Shown piece after piece: positions 24,401 to 35,105 of a stretch of 64,000 bases of DNA. The DNA is taken from contig CP084611.1 in the NCBI GenBank assembly GCA_025917655.1, positions 5,189,105 through 5,253,104 on the forward strand. The letters are read 5' to 3'. Each line of letters begins with the position of its first letter. Position 1 is the first letter of the stretch. The notes below the pieces were generated by a model, which worked only from the letters and a program-made list of their open reading frames with translations, was not told where the DNA came from and ran no database searches. The position numbers and the translations under genes are program-made. The stretch is from Chlorella sorokiniana. Its lineage: Eukaryota > Chlorophyta > Trebouxiophyceae > Chlorellales > Chlorellaceae.

Positions 24401-27400
24401 TTTCGTGACCTGCTGGAGTGCCGCCACAGGCCCATTTTGATGCTCTGCGGTTGTTTTTTGCGGGCGGTGCAGCGTCTGCTTCACTCCGCAGTGCGCACAC
24501 CTGCCCGCTGCTTCCTGCCTGCTGCTCATCGCTCGGCCTTGCCGTGACCCCGCCACTGCTTTGCGTGTCCCATGCAGCCAACTCGCTCTACCTGGCTGAC
24601 TCGCCTGGCAGCCGGCCCCTGCAAGTCGTCGATGCGGTGCCCATCTCTCAGGGTAAGCTGCTGGGGGGTGGCTGCTGGGCTCCCCGCACCCGTCCTGCCG
24701 GGTGGCGGCTCGTCCCGCCCGCCGGCTCCCTCGGTTGCCACGGATGCAGAGCGCGTGCCGCAGCATGCCGCCCTGCCCCTTCACGTCGTCACGACTCTGC
24801 GCCGGCTTGTGCTGCAGGCGAGTCACACTCGTACTGCATCCGTGCCGGCGGCGGCCCCTTGGCCATCACTCTGGTCTGGGCGGACTACCCCGCCAGCCCT
24901 GCGGGTGCGCTGCCGCCGCTCTCTGCTGCCCAACACGCATGCCAGCATGCGAGCGGCAAGCCTGCCCTCACCTGCTATGCCCTCACGCCTGCTCCTAACT
25001 GCATCGGCGGTCGGCGGGCCCTCGCGTATGCCCTGGTTGCATGCCTTTCACCTGCTTCTGCTGCACTTGAATAACCAGCCACTCCCGACTTTGCGTGCAG
25101 CTGAGCGCGCCTTGGTGCACGATCTAGACCTGACCGTGCGGGCGGCGGGCCTGAACGGCATCCCGCTGCTGGGCAACGGAGGATCGGTCACCGACCCCTC
25201 CACACCAGACAGGTGTGTGTTTGTGTGTGTGTGTCTGGAGGGGGCCTGGACGCTGAGGCACAGGGACTGTTGTGGAGGGCAGCCGCTGCGCGCCGGCCGC
25301 CCTTGGGGCGCGTGCCCCTCAGTCTTTTTTGCCCGTCAGTGCTGCACGCATCCCCGGGGGCCCTGTGTCAACAGCGCCTTACCTTGATTTTTTTTTTCGA
25401 TCGTCTACTTCTGTTCCCATCATTTCAACCTTCTGTTTCAATCATCTCCTTCTGTTTCGATCGTCTCCTCCTTCTGCAGGGAGAACAACGTGGAGCAGGT
25501 GGAGCTGGATGCCGTGCCCGCCGGCCTGGTGTCCATCACAGTGGAGGGCTTCAACGTGCCAGATGCCGCAGGCTCCCCCTCCTACGCACTCGTCGTCACC
25601 GGCGACTTCAACGGCACGCTCACCAAGCCGGGAGCGGGCGGCGCGGTACCGCAGTGCACCATCCTTGTGGCGGGTGAGCGCTGCGGCGGTTGGGCAGGAT
25701 GGGTGGGGTCGGGGCTCGCGCGGCGGGGGCCACAGCGGCAGATGGGAGAGGCGAGTGTGTAGGAGTGTTCCTGGGCTGAGGCTGCGTGGCGTCCTGCTGG
25801 TCCCAACCCCCGAAGCCCCCCCTTGCGTCGCAGCCATCACGTCTGGGCCCTCGGGGTTACCGCCGACAGCCCCGTGCGCTTTGAGTTCTCGACGGAATCG
25901 GGCTCCTCCTCAGGTGGGCCGCACAACTGCCGAATCCGAAATGGTGGCCACAGCTGCTTTGGCGGGGCCTGGCTGCATCGGGCTGGGGTGTGAGGGGTTG
26001 ACCCTCCGACATACCCTCCAGTCACAAGTGGTTTGGTCCAGGCTTGTACTGTCCCCCGTTACCTGGGGCATGTGGAGAGAATGGGCAGCAGCAGCAGCCA
26101 GTGTGCCCCTTGTCAATCAGCAGCCGCAGCTAACGCTCAGAAACCATCTACGCCCCTGCGCCCCGACAGCCACTGCTTATGTCTGTCCCTTCCGCCCCCA
26201 CCCTGCAGGCGTGAACTTCCAGTGCCGCATGGCCGATGGCAGCGGCAACGTCACCTCAGACGCCCAGCACGACTGGCGGGTGAGCTGAGCGGGAATGCAA
26301 ACCGTGCCGGCTTGCTGCCCCAGGGGCGCCAGCAGCGCGCCCCGCCCATACCTTGCTTTCACACTGCTTCTTCCACCAGCACCTTGACCTTGCAGTGTTC
26401 CTTCCCATCCCCCAACCGGCGCTGCCTCCCCTTCTGCCCCCGCCGCCGCAGGACTGCACCTCCCCAGCCCTCTACGCCTCGCTGCCCGACGGCGCCTACC
26501 AGTTTGCCGTGCGCGCAGACGTGAGCGACGCCCGGCTGCCTGGCCGCCTGTGAATGCGTGCCACTCTCGATGGGATGGCCATGTGGTGCAACACTGCCTC
26601 CCCCACGCTCGACGATCTTCGCCATGCTCCTTTGTCACCGTTGCCGCCACCGCTTCCCTTGCCTTCCCCTCGCGACTGCTCTTGCTGCCGCAGGGCGAGG
26701 AGATTGCCAGCAGCCGCAACTTCGTCCTGGACACCACCCCTCCCCAGCTGGCGTTCCTGGCCGATTCCCTGGCCTCCGGTACCGCCACCCCCGCCGCCAC
26801 CGCCAACATCTCGTGGGAGGGCAGCGACGCGACGGGCGTGGCCTATACCTGCACCCTGCAGGGCAGCGGTACCGCACCGCTGCAGCCGCCCGTGTACAGC
26901 GGCACCACCAAGCTGGAGATGCAGCAGGTGGGCGGGGGGGCAGCGGGGCACAGCAGCCCTCGCTAGTGTCGGTACGGCGCTTCTTGTGGCTTTGCTGCCC
27001 GCGTCCCGGTGCTCCCCATTCATCTGCCTGCACAGGCCTGATCGGCTTCCCGGCTAGACATTCTCACTGTGCCGCACTTGCCTCCCCCCTTCCCCACCCC
27101 GCAGCTGACCCTGGGCGAGCCTTTCAACTGCACCAGCCCCCAGCTGCTCCACTGGCTGCTCCCCGCCTCCTGGTCCCTGTCCGTCGTGGCGGCGGATCCA
27201 GCAGGCAACCAGGCGCCGCCGCAGGCCACTACCTGGGACGTCGTGTTTGATGACGGCGCCGGCCGCTACACGCGTTTCCTCAGGCAAGGCGGGGCAGTGT
27301 CAAGTTGTGTAGTTTGGTTTCCACACGGCATATGTGGGTGTCCGGGTGTTGGGGTGATGGGGTGATGTTCTGCGGCTCGCCCGCAGCCAGCCCGGGCAAA

Positions 27401-30400
27401 GCATGCCTGGGAGGGCCCTCTTGGCGGGGCAGGCCTGCTCATGTCCGCTGCACGCGCGGCGCCTGCCCCAATTCCCTCCCTGCCCCAACCCCCTCCCCTG
27501 CCCTTCCCCACCTGCAGCGGCCCCTTTGGCCTGCAGCCCAAGGCCAACCTCACCTTCTCCTTTGCCGATCTAGAGGCCTCGGGGCAGGCGGCCCAGGCCT
27601 TCACGCAGCACGAGTGCTGGCTGGAGGCGCTGCCAGGTAGGCGGGCAGGTGTGCACGGTGTGGCGGCATCTGTTTGGCCAAAAGGAGGGGGCAGCATGCA
27701 CTCCCAAGCACACAGGGGAAGTCTGGGTTTGGCAGGACTTGAGGTAACCGGGAGACGATATCATGGGGTGATCAGGGCAGGCAGCGCAGGCTGGCTGATG
27801 CCCCCTTTCCCCCTCCTGTTTGCTTGCAGGGGACAGCACACCGGCATATGCCGCCTGCAGCAGCCCATTCTCCTTGCCTGATGACGTACAGGTCAGCCGC
27901 CGCTGTGCCGCTGCGCTGGCTGCACCTTTTGGCACTGGCTGTGCCCTTCCAGCAGCTGCAATGCCATCCTCACCGGCCGTGGAGGCTGGCGGAGCAGCAC
28001 CAAGGGTTGCGGGCCTCCTGTTCACCTCACTTCGCCCCTACACTTGACTGCAGGACGGCGCGTACCGCTTCCACGCCCGCATCACCGGCAGCAGCGGCGC
28101 TGGCAGCACCGAGGCTGTGGCCCTGTTCGAGCTGGACTCGCAGCCTCCCACAGTTTCCATCACACGTGAGGGTGCTGTCCTGCCTTCTGACGCGGGGTTC
28201 TGAAGTCAGTGCAGCGGCGCCCTGCAGTGCTGCCCGGGTTGGGTTCTCATCAAGCTCTGACGAACGGCCTGCGATGTGGCCCCGCCGCCCCTGCAGAGGC
28301 CCCCGAGTCCCTGCTGAGTGCCAACGCCACCTCAGCCTCCTTCAACTCGTCCGAGGAGGGCACCACCTTCTACTGCGGGTGAGATCCGCCTGCTGCCCCG
28401 CCTTGCTGCTTGCATGGGGCCCACTCGCAGCGCACACACACCTCCTGGCAGCACACCGCGCGGTGCACCCCGTGCCCGCAGCTAGCTCAGTCCACGCGAC
28501 CCCACGCTTCTGCCTCTGCTGTGCAGGCTGGCGCGGGTGGATGGCGGCCCCGCACCCATCGCCCCCAACGCCTCGGCCTACGCGCCCTGCACCTCCCCGC
28601 GGCCATTGCCAATCTGACGGACGGCAACTATGCCTTTGGGGGTGAGTGGGTGGGTTTGGGGGAATTTGATGGAAGTGGGAATGGGGAGGCCAAGTGCGGC
28701 AGGCCTCCTGGCAGCAAAGGGGCGCAAGCATGCTGCACGCTGTGGCGTCGCCTCGCCCAGCCTTGCATGACCCCCGCCTCCCGGACCTGTCCCTGGACAC
28801 CCGCCCATGCGTGCTGATTGCAGTGTACGGCGTCGATGCGGTTGGCAACCAGGGCAGTCCTGTCACTGCCTCTTTCCTGGTGGACAACACTCCCCCTTCC
28901 TTCGACTCCCTCAGGCAAGCACCGGCGGTGCAAGCAGCAGCCCTCCGCCCAGCTGCTGGCCTGGCCGCTCGTTGCGAGGCCCCGAGCTGTTGGCAGTGTT
29001 GTGCCTGACCTCCCTCCAATGCCGTGGTTTTTGTCAAATGCCCGGCGCCCGGCTGCACCCCCACCCCCTTCCCCTCCTTCCGCTGCTCTCTGCAGCGTCC
29101 CTGAGGCCGCTTCTCGCCCGAAATTACCGCCACCTTCTCCGCTTCAGATTCGGGGTGGGTGGGAGTGAGAGTGATAGGGGACTTGTGTCAGCAGTGCCCA
29201 CGCTGCATCAGCAGTTGTGCTGCCCTGCACACCCATGCTGTGCCGGTCTCCTTGGCCGGCCCCTGCTGGCCTTCGGCGCAAGTGCCGTCTCTCGGCGCTG
29301 ACACTTCTCTTTTCCCCTACACCCCCACCACGCAGTTCTGGGGTGAGCAACGTCACGTGTCGCTTCCGAGCCCTCTCCCTCGTTGACGGCTCCTCCGCGG
29401 CAGGCAGCAGCAACAGCAGCGGCGGCGGCGAGGAGGCCGACTGGGAGCTGTGCACCAGCCCCCGCACCTACTCGGGCCTGAAGGTGAACCCGCCCTGCCC
29501 CGCCCGCCCGCCCGCGCCCCCGGTTGAGCTGTTGTTGGCTGTGCCGTCCAGCAGTGTGGTCCAAGATGCACTGCTGGGCCTGAATATGCGGCAGGGAGGG
29601 GAGCCAGGGAGCGGCGCACTGCGTCGTGAGCACATCAGGAGAGTTCCTAGCCATTTCAAGTGGAGCCTGACCCCCATCCTCCCTTCTTCCGTACCGCAGG
29701 AAGGGCGGTACGGGCTCACGCTGCGTGCCTCCGACCGGGAGGCCTCACCACGCAGGTGGGCGTGCTCTGGATTGCCCCGGCTGCTATACGCGGCTCTCTG
29801 CCTTGTTCCCTTGCTGCAGCCGTGCAGCTGGGCGGCCTCACAATGAAAGCGGCCCTCAGCCTGCTGCTGCCCTCTCAGCTTCCTGGCCTGCTGCCCTTCC
29901 AATCCACCCACCCACTCCAACTCTCCTTGCCTCCCTCCATTGTCCTTGCCTCTGATTTCACCTCCCCCTGTGCCCTACAGACCGATGAGCTGTCTGTGTT
30001 TGTGGACTTCACGCCCCCGCGTCTCCACGGCGGGCCTGCCGCCGCTGGGCCAGGCGCAGCCCAGCAGGGTGTCGTTCAACCTGGCCGAGGCGTCGCAGCT
30101 GCCGACCGGCTCCTATTCTGGCATCGCCACCTACCAGACACTTGTAGAGGTGCGGTGGAATGGCGGGTGGGATGGGGCGGTTTGTAGGGCGTGGTCAGCG
30201 TCTGAGATGGCCCGTCTCTGCTCACCATGATGGACATTTGGACTTTTCTGCTCATTTCCCGCAGAATTTGCCGGATGAAGCCGCTTACAGCCAGCTGCAG
30301 CTGGCGGCGCAGGGCGGCGACATCCCCAGCGCCGTCGCCGCCACCGGCGCCGGCGGTCGCCGCCGCCTGCTGGCGCAAGGCGAGACGGTGCTGCCCGCTT

Positions 30401-32101
30401 CGGCGGTGGGGTCCTGGACAAACTGCTCCGCCGCTTGCACCTACGATGGGCTGGCCAGCGGCTTCTACTCGCTGCAAGTGCGGGCGGTGGACGAGGCAGG
30501 GAACGTGGGCAACACGACAGACCCCTATCCGTTTGAGGTGCGCTGCCTGCTGGGGCCTGCTTAGTCGCAGCTTGTGGGGCTGGCTGCTGGGCTTGCCCCT
30601 GGGCTGTGGCAGCTTGACGTCGGCGCATTTGCAGGTGCAAAGCATGGGGGACGCGGGTGACGCCCGACTGCGGAGCGGCGGGGGCATTGGGCCAGTTTGT
30701 TGGCGCCCTCCCTGGCTGCTGCGATGTCGCCTCGCTGCCCCCACAACACCCCCTCCCGCCCGCCCCAGCGGTTGCACCTCTTCCCCTCCCCCTCTGCCCT
30801 CACCCTCTCCCCTTTCACCTTTCCCCGCCTCCTGCTTAACCCCGCCCGCTCCCCCACTTCCATCCGCAGGTGAACGCATCCATCGGCTCCACCCCCTTCC
30901 CCACTTGGGCCATCATCGCGCGTCTGTGGGCGGCGCCCTCGTGTTGGTGGCCCTGGCCATCCTCACCTGGCGCTGCTGCTGCCGGGCGGCGGCGCGGCGG
31001 CGCCCCGTCCGCGCCTCACACAGCCCCAGTGAGCTTTGCTTGCAGCGCTGCGCCCCAATGGCCGCAGACGATGCTTGCATCTTTGCATGCGATGCCGCGG
31101 CTGCGATGGCAGTGCTTCGTGCTGGCCCCCGTCAGCCCTTTCTTCGGCAGCCCGATGCGCATTCGTCCACACTCAGGCGCCCGCTCGCTGCCCTCCCACC
31201 TCCCATGGCTCCCTGCAGGCCCCAGCAGCCAGTACACGTATTCCCCCGGCAGCACGGCGCGCCCAACCCCCAGCTACGGCTATCCCACAGGTGGGCGGCC
31301 GCCCGTGTCCGGCCTGCGCCAGCTCTTTTCCAGGAGGGGGCCAGCGGGCGGCAGCGGGGAGGGAGCCTCGCCCCCGGCTCTGCATCTCACGCGTATGCCC
31401 TGCCTCCTCCCTCCCTGTATCCCCAAACCGGAGCGCAGGTGCCTACACCGCCCCACCTCGGCTGGCGGCGCGGGCGCCTGGGGCTACGGCGCCGCAAACG
31501 GCCACCACGCCAACGGGTGGGGAATACCTTGCCGCCGCACCGTTTTCGCCTGTACCGCACAGGCTGTTTGCATGTTTTGATCGGCACATGGCGCCGCCGG
31601 CCAGCCCTCCAGGCGCGCTGTTGCGTTACTCTCTCCGTCAACTTTTTTCTTGCGTGGCCTCCCATGTGCAGCTATGCCAACGGCCGCGCCAACGGCTACT
31701 CAAACGGCCATGCCGGCAACGGCTATGCCAACGGGCACAGCTTCAGCACGCCTGCGCCCGCCGCCGCCCCGTCTTCACCCCGGCATGGACCCTGTGGAGG
31801 CGCAGCGGCTGGCGCTGGCTGCTGCCTCAGCACGCCGCCAGGCGCACGGCGGCCCCCACCCGCAGCTGTCGGCGGCGGAGGAGGAGCGCCAGCTGCGCCT
31901 CGCCATCGACGCCCGCTGCAGGAGCAGCGGGCGGCGTCGCGGCGACAGGCGGAGGAGGCGCAGCTGCGGGCGGCGATAGACGCCTCCTTGAGGTGGGGCC
32001 GCGTTGCTGCATGCCGTGCTCTGCTGCTTGCCGGGGCATGCGTGTGGTGCAAGCGCCGGGCGGCTAGGCCCTGCTGCTGCCTGCGTGGTGTGTGCCTGTA
32101 G
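18476..32101 (+). CDS. Giant membrane-anchored subtilase (S8) with PA insert, Ig-like repeats and UIM-like tail
   Basis: Exon 1 (18476-18611) begins MKALALLLGAWCILECSQNV, a clear signal peptide. A long propeptide region follows (to about 20200). The S8 triad is complete: Asp in VVGCGDSGV (20270-20272), His in NGHGTHVVG (20919-20921), Ser in GTSMATPVTAG (23912-23914); the oxyanion Asn lies in PAGNEG (21650). A protease-associated domain is inserted at about 22500-23000 (PIDGCSPLQNTASLAGAVVL). After the S8 fold come tandem Ig-like modules with CTSP..Y..L, VRA.D..GN and D.TPP motifs (25830-30540), then a transmembrane helix ALVLVALAILTW (30936-30971) and a cytosolic tail rich in Asn/Gly/Tyr with two UIM-like helices. 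About 30 or more exons. Frame slips at about 19045, 21627, 23645, 30925 and 31912. The last exon is uncertain; I took the stop at 32099-32101. Likely a cell-surface or wall-remodelling protease. Confidence 0.85.
20031..20060 (+). repeat. CCATG microsatellite in a subtilase intron
   Basis: About five tandem copies of the pentamer CCATG within an intron of the subtilase gene. Confidence 0.8.
22035..22155 (+). repeat. Two-copy 58-bp tandem repeat in a subtilase intron
   Basis: Two imperfect copies, starting TTCCACCGCACC at 22035 and 22093, each running through GGATCC and a CCACCCCCACCC block. It lies inside the intron between the exons ending 21931 and starting about 22203. It is strongly C-rich, with G-quadruplex potential on the other strand. 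Confidence 0.75.
25388..25478 (+). repeat. Degenerate pyrimidine repeat before a splice acceptor
   Basis: After a T run, blocks of roughly TTTCGATCGTCTCCTTCTG recur in degenerate form up to the CTGCAG acceptor of the exon encoding NNVEQVELDAV. The tract is probably an expanded polypyrimidine region of this intron. Confidence 0.6.
31870..31994 (+). other. Two ubiquitin-interacting-motif-like helices in the subtilase tail
   Basis: The segment encodes AAEEERQLRLAIDA (31876-31917) and AEEAQLRAAIDASL (31956-31991 region). Both fit the UIM pattern of an acidic start, L..A(I), then S/A-L. A one-base slip near 31912 separates the two reading frames; otherwise they form one continuous helical stretch. 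UIMs bind ubiquitin on cytosolic proteins, and this segment lies on the cytosolic side of the transmembrane helix at about 30936-30971. Confidence 0.55.
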
Positions 32102-32796
32102 GCGAGCTGTAAGCCAGCTGGCTTACCCACCGGGTGCCGCCCGATGCTGAGCAGCACCGCCTGTCCCTGCTCCTCCTACCGAAACATGCAGGGAGCAGCA
32201 GTCGCAGCGACGCGGCAGCAGCGTTAAGTCTGAGAGCTGGAAGCTCTGAGGCTTCACAGGCTGTCATGACTCAGCTCAAAGGTAGCCCAGCCTGACTCAG
32301 TGACTCGTGACCCGGAGCGAGAGCAGCAGCAGCAAGTTGAGAGCAAGCTGGTGTGTGGTGGTCGGGTCTGCAATCCCTGCCCATCTCACAGCTGGAATGC
32401 GGCGGAAAGTGGCATACGCAGTGCCCTCCCGGCCCGCTCGTTGTACTACTATACCCCTTAACCCCCTCTAACCTATTATCAATTCCTTGCCAGTTGAACA
32501 TGCATGACGCCAGCTACTGTGCAACACGTGATGCAACACCCCCAGGCTGATTGTACGGCAGAGGGCAGCGCACCGCATTCAGCGCAAGAGGGCTGGCTGC
32601 TTGGCTGTTTGCTCCCAGTTCACCCTGGCAAGCTGCATCGAAGGTGTGTGTGTGTTGCATGCGGTTAGCAAGCCGACCAACAAACATGGCTTGCGTGGCA
32701 GGCACTGGAGGAGAGAAAAGCAGTACAGCAGTACACAGTGTCGAGAGGATTAAGAGTACACAGCCAAGGTGGCGCAGGAGTGCAGCTGGGCGGGGT
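32102..32796. other. Convergent intergenic region
   Basis: Nearly 700 bases between the subtilase end (+) and the Gln-rich gene end (-). Apart from the TGTAA at 32108 I see no gene or repeat. The stretch around 32440-32530 is lower in GC. Confidence 0.5.
32108..32112 (+). terminator. TGTAA poly(A) signal candidate for the subtilase gene
   Basis: A TGTAA lies seven bases beyond the stop I accepted. The 3' UTR would be unusually short, so either this is the signal or the true last exon extends through a further splice. Confidence 0.3.
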
Positions 32797-34815
32797 TCAG
32801 CGCCGCCCGTCTTGCACCGCTGTATGCTGCAGCCCGCCGCCGTCGTTGCCGCCGCCGTGCAGCGCGGCGGCGGCCTGCCGCTGCCGCTCCAGCCACTCTT
32901 CCTGCTGGCGCTTCAGGCGGCGCAGGTGCAGCAGGCGCTCGGTCTCACTCATGGCGGCAAAGGGCGGCATCTCGGCGCCACCTGGCAGGCCCGTGCTGGC
33001 GCCGCCGCCGCCCAGATCGCCGATTGGCACAAGGGGCGACGAGGGCTGCCGAGCCATGCCCTCGCTGTACTGCTGCTGCTGCTGCTGCTGCTGCTGAGGG
33101 TGCACGGGGTGCGGGCTGCCAAGGCCTGGGGGCCAGTAGGGCGGCATCGGTGCCGCCGCCAAAGACAACCCACCAAGCTGCTGCTGCTGCTGCTGCTGCT
33201 GGGCGGCGGCGGCGGCCGCCTGCAGCGCCGCAGCTTGCTGGAGTCCCAGCGAGGCGCGGCGGCGAAGGGCCTCCCCGCTGCCAGTTCCAGCAGCGATGGC
33301 GAGCCGCGCTGCGCCGCTTCCGTGGCAAACGGCGTCGGCTGAGGGCGACCCTCGGAGCCGGCCGGGCGGGTGTGCCGCCGCTGCTAGGCCCGCGCGCGCG
33401 CGGCGGCAGCGCCAGACCCGCAGGCATCACACCGGCGGTGGCTCCAGCCTGCAGCGCCTCCAGCTGCTCCCGCACCTTGCGCATGCGAGCACGCAGCACA
33501 AACGTGCGCACTTCCTGGGGCTGCGCCGCCAGCTTTTCCTTCTGTTCCGCGGTCATACTGCTGTACGCGTGGGCCAGCAGCCACATGTCCTGCCTGCTGC
33601 CCGGCTCAGAAGGCATGGGCCCCGACAGCGGGCCACCCCCCGTCGCCGCCAGAGATAGCGTGCCCCCGACAGCGACGTGGGCAGCCCCCGAGGGGCTGCC
33701 CTGCAGCTGGGCGCTGCCCGCGGCAGGCAGCGCGTGCGGGGGCGCGATCGGGCGCCAGGTGCCGGCAGCGCCACCGGTGGCTGCACAAAGGTCTGCTGCT
33801 GCTGCTGCTGCTGCTCTTGCGCCGCATGGGGTGCTGCATGTCCTGCTGCGCCTGCTCCTGCTGCTGCTGCTGCTGCTGCTGTAGCGCATCACGGCGGAAG
33901 GGCTGCTGCGGTGGCTGCAGTGCAGATGGCTGCAGGTGCTGCGGCAGAGTGGGGATCTTGAAGCTGCCCAGCGCGGCCGACAAGGCGCCAGAGAGCAGCT
34001 GACCCGAGGCAAGCAGCCCGCTGCCATCCAGCCGCGGCTGCAACAGCGCCGCCTGTGCAGCCACCGCCGCTTCCGTGCTGTCGCTGCGCGCTGGAGGGGC
34101 GCCCTCGCCAAGTGCCTGCTCCTGCGGCGGGCCGGGCCCCAGCTGCTGCGCCGGCTCCGCCCGATTCCCTCTGCCGCCTGCTGCCCCGCCGTGCCTCCGT
34201 CGGGCACTTCAAGCCGCTTGCGTACCTTCCTCGCCATTGGGGGAGGCATCAGGATCTGCAAAGGGAGGGCGGTGCAGGCACACCGCGTTCGTCTGCGGGA
34301 GGGGGCGCAAGCGCGGCATATGCCTGGCCACGGCCGCACAGGCCCTTGAGCAGGCACGCGGAATCACGGCTGGCTTCCCCTGCCCGGAGGTGCAACCCTG
34401 CCTTGCTTCCACCACACAGCTGAGGAAAGCGATTGGACCCACCCTGGGAGGCAGGAGGGCGGTTATTTCCTGCAGGCAGCGCCGCGCTTCGCCCATGAGC
34501 CGCTTCTCCTCGGGCGACGGCGGCTCACACCCGCCGCGCTGCCGCCGCAGCATGAGCAGCCCTGCAGCAAGGACAGGGGCGTTCAATTCAATTGTGCGAT
34601 CAAGTGATACTACTTGGACGGCGGGTTGGGCAGCAAGAACAAAGGGCTGGCTCCAAGAGCCATCGTTAATCCACCGTTGAGCTTAAACACGGTTGCAGCG
34701 TTCTGCTCAAGGAGGCAGAGAACTTGTTCTAAGCTGGGTGATGGCTCCTCTCCCTGGCTGGGTGCCGAGGGCGAGGCGGCACCGACGGGACCCGTTTGCC
34801 CGCGGGCTGCAGCCA
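32797..34815 (-). CDS. Gln-rich protein of unknown family, possibly nuclear
   Basis: Start at ATG 34815: MAAARGQTGPVGAASP, running into LEQVLCLLEQNAATVFKL and probably spliced near 34680 to an exon at about 34565 reading LLMLRRQRGGCEPPSPEEKR. The next exon begins ILMPPPMARKVRKRLEVPD (about 34250), a basic patch. The rest is one long exon interrupted by single-base slips: Pro/Gln-rich segments with four CAG-coded polyglutamine runs, then AEQKEKLAAQPQEVRTFVLR (about 33530) and a C-terminal coiled coil, SETERLLHLRRLKRQQEEW. It stops with TGA at 32797-32799. Gln-rich tracts plus basic and coiled-coil segments suggest a transcription or RNA-associated scaffold, but no family was recognised. Confidence 0.6.
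33070..33096 (-). repeat. (CAG)9 polyglutamine tract
   Basis: Nine uninterrupted CTG units on the + strand, coding nine glutamines on the gene strand, just before YSEGMARQPS. Confidence 0.9.
33178..33201 (-). repeat. (CAG)8 polyglutamine tract
   Basis: Eight uninterrupted CTG units on the + strand within the Gln-rich gene. Confidence 0.85.
33793..33815 (-). repeat. CAG-type tract
   Basis: Seven CTG units and two further bases on the + strand, within the Gln-rich gene. In the frame chosen by neighbouring sequence it encodes glutamine or, after a slip, serine. Confidence 0.8.
33858..33881 (-). repeat. (CAG)8 polyglutamine tract
   Basis: Eight CTG units on the + strand coding a glutamine run followed by EQAQQDMQHPM. 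Confidence 0.85.
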
Positions 34816-35105
34816 TGGTTTCAGCACCAGCGATCGAAACTTGAAGCTGGGCGCAATTGATCGTGGGCAGGCTCGGGCCCTCAGGCCCCAAATCGGAGCC
34901 GATGTACTGCCATCTATGTACGGCAGGCATTTTCGCGCATAGTGGGGCCATCCTTGCAGCGAACCGTGCAACTTGTACCGTTACTGATGCTGGATTTGTA
35001 GTGCTGCCGAGGTGCACAGAGCCGCTGTCACTGCGATCACCTTTTTCTTGGCGTGCGGCAGCTGACAGACAAATGGAGTAGATAGTAAAGCCGACAAAAG
35101 TCTTA
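34816..35105. promoter_or_regulatory. Divergent promoter of the Gln-rich and CPSF160 genes
   Basis: The 290-base gap between two divergent start codons is lower in GC than its flanks and must hold both promoters. No TATA box or other defined element was recognised. Confidence 0.5.

Noticed and set aside
30227-32101. Single 624-codon + strand gene starting at 30227
   Set aside because: Its N-terminal part is an out-of-frame reading of the Ig-like exon at 30265-30540; only the TM and tail portions are real, as exons of the subtilase gene.
33070-33881. CTG repeats read as a possible CRISPR or satellite array
   Set aside because: They are trinucleotide runs inside coding sequence, without spacers.
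32769-33884. 371-codon + strand frame opposite the Gln-rich gene
   Set aside because: It is the complement of CAG-rich exons and gives Ala/Arg/Leu low-complexity; the - strand has the coherent coiled-coil and basic segments.
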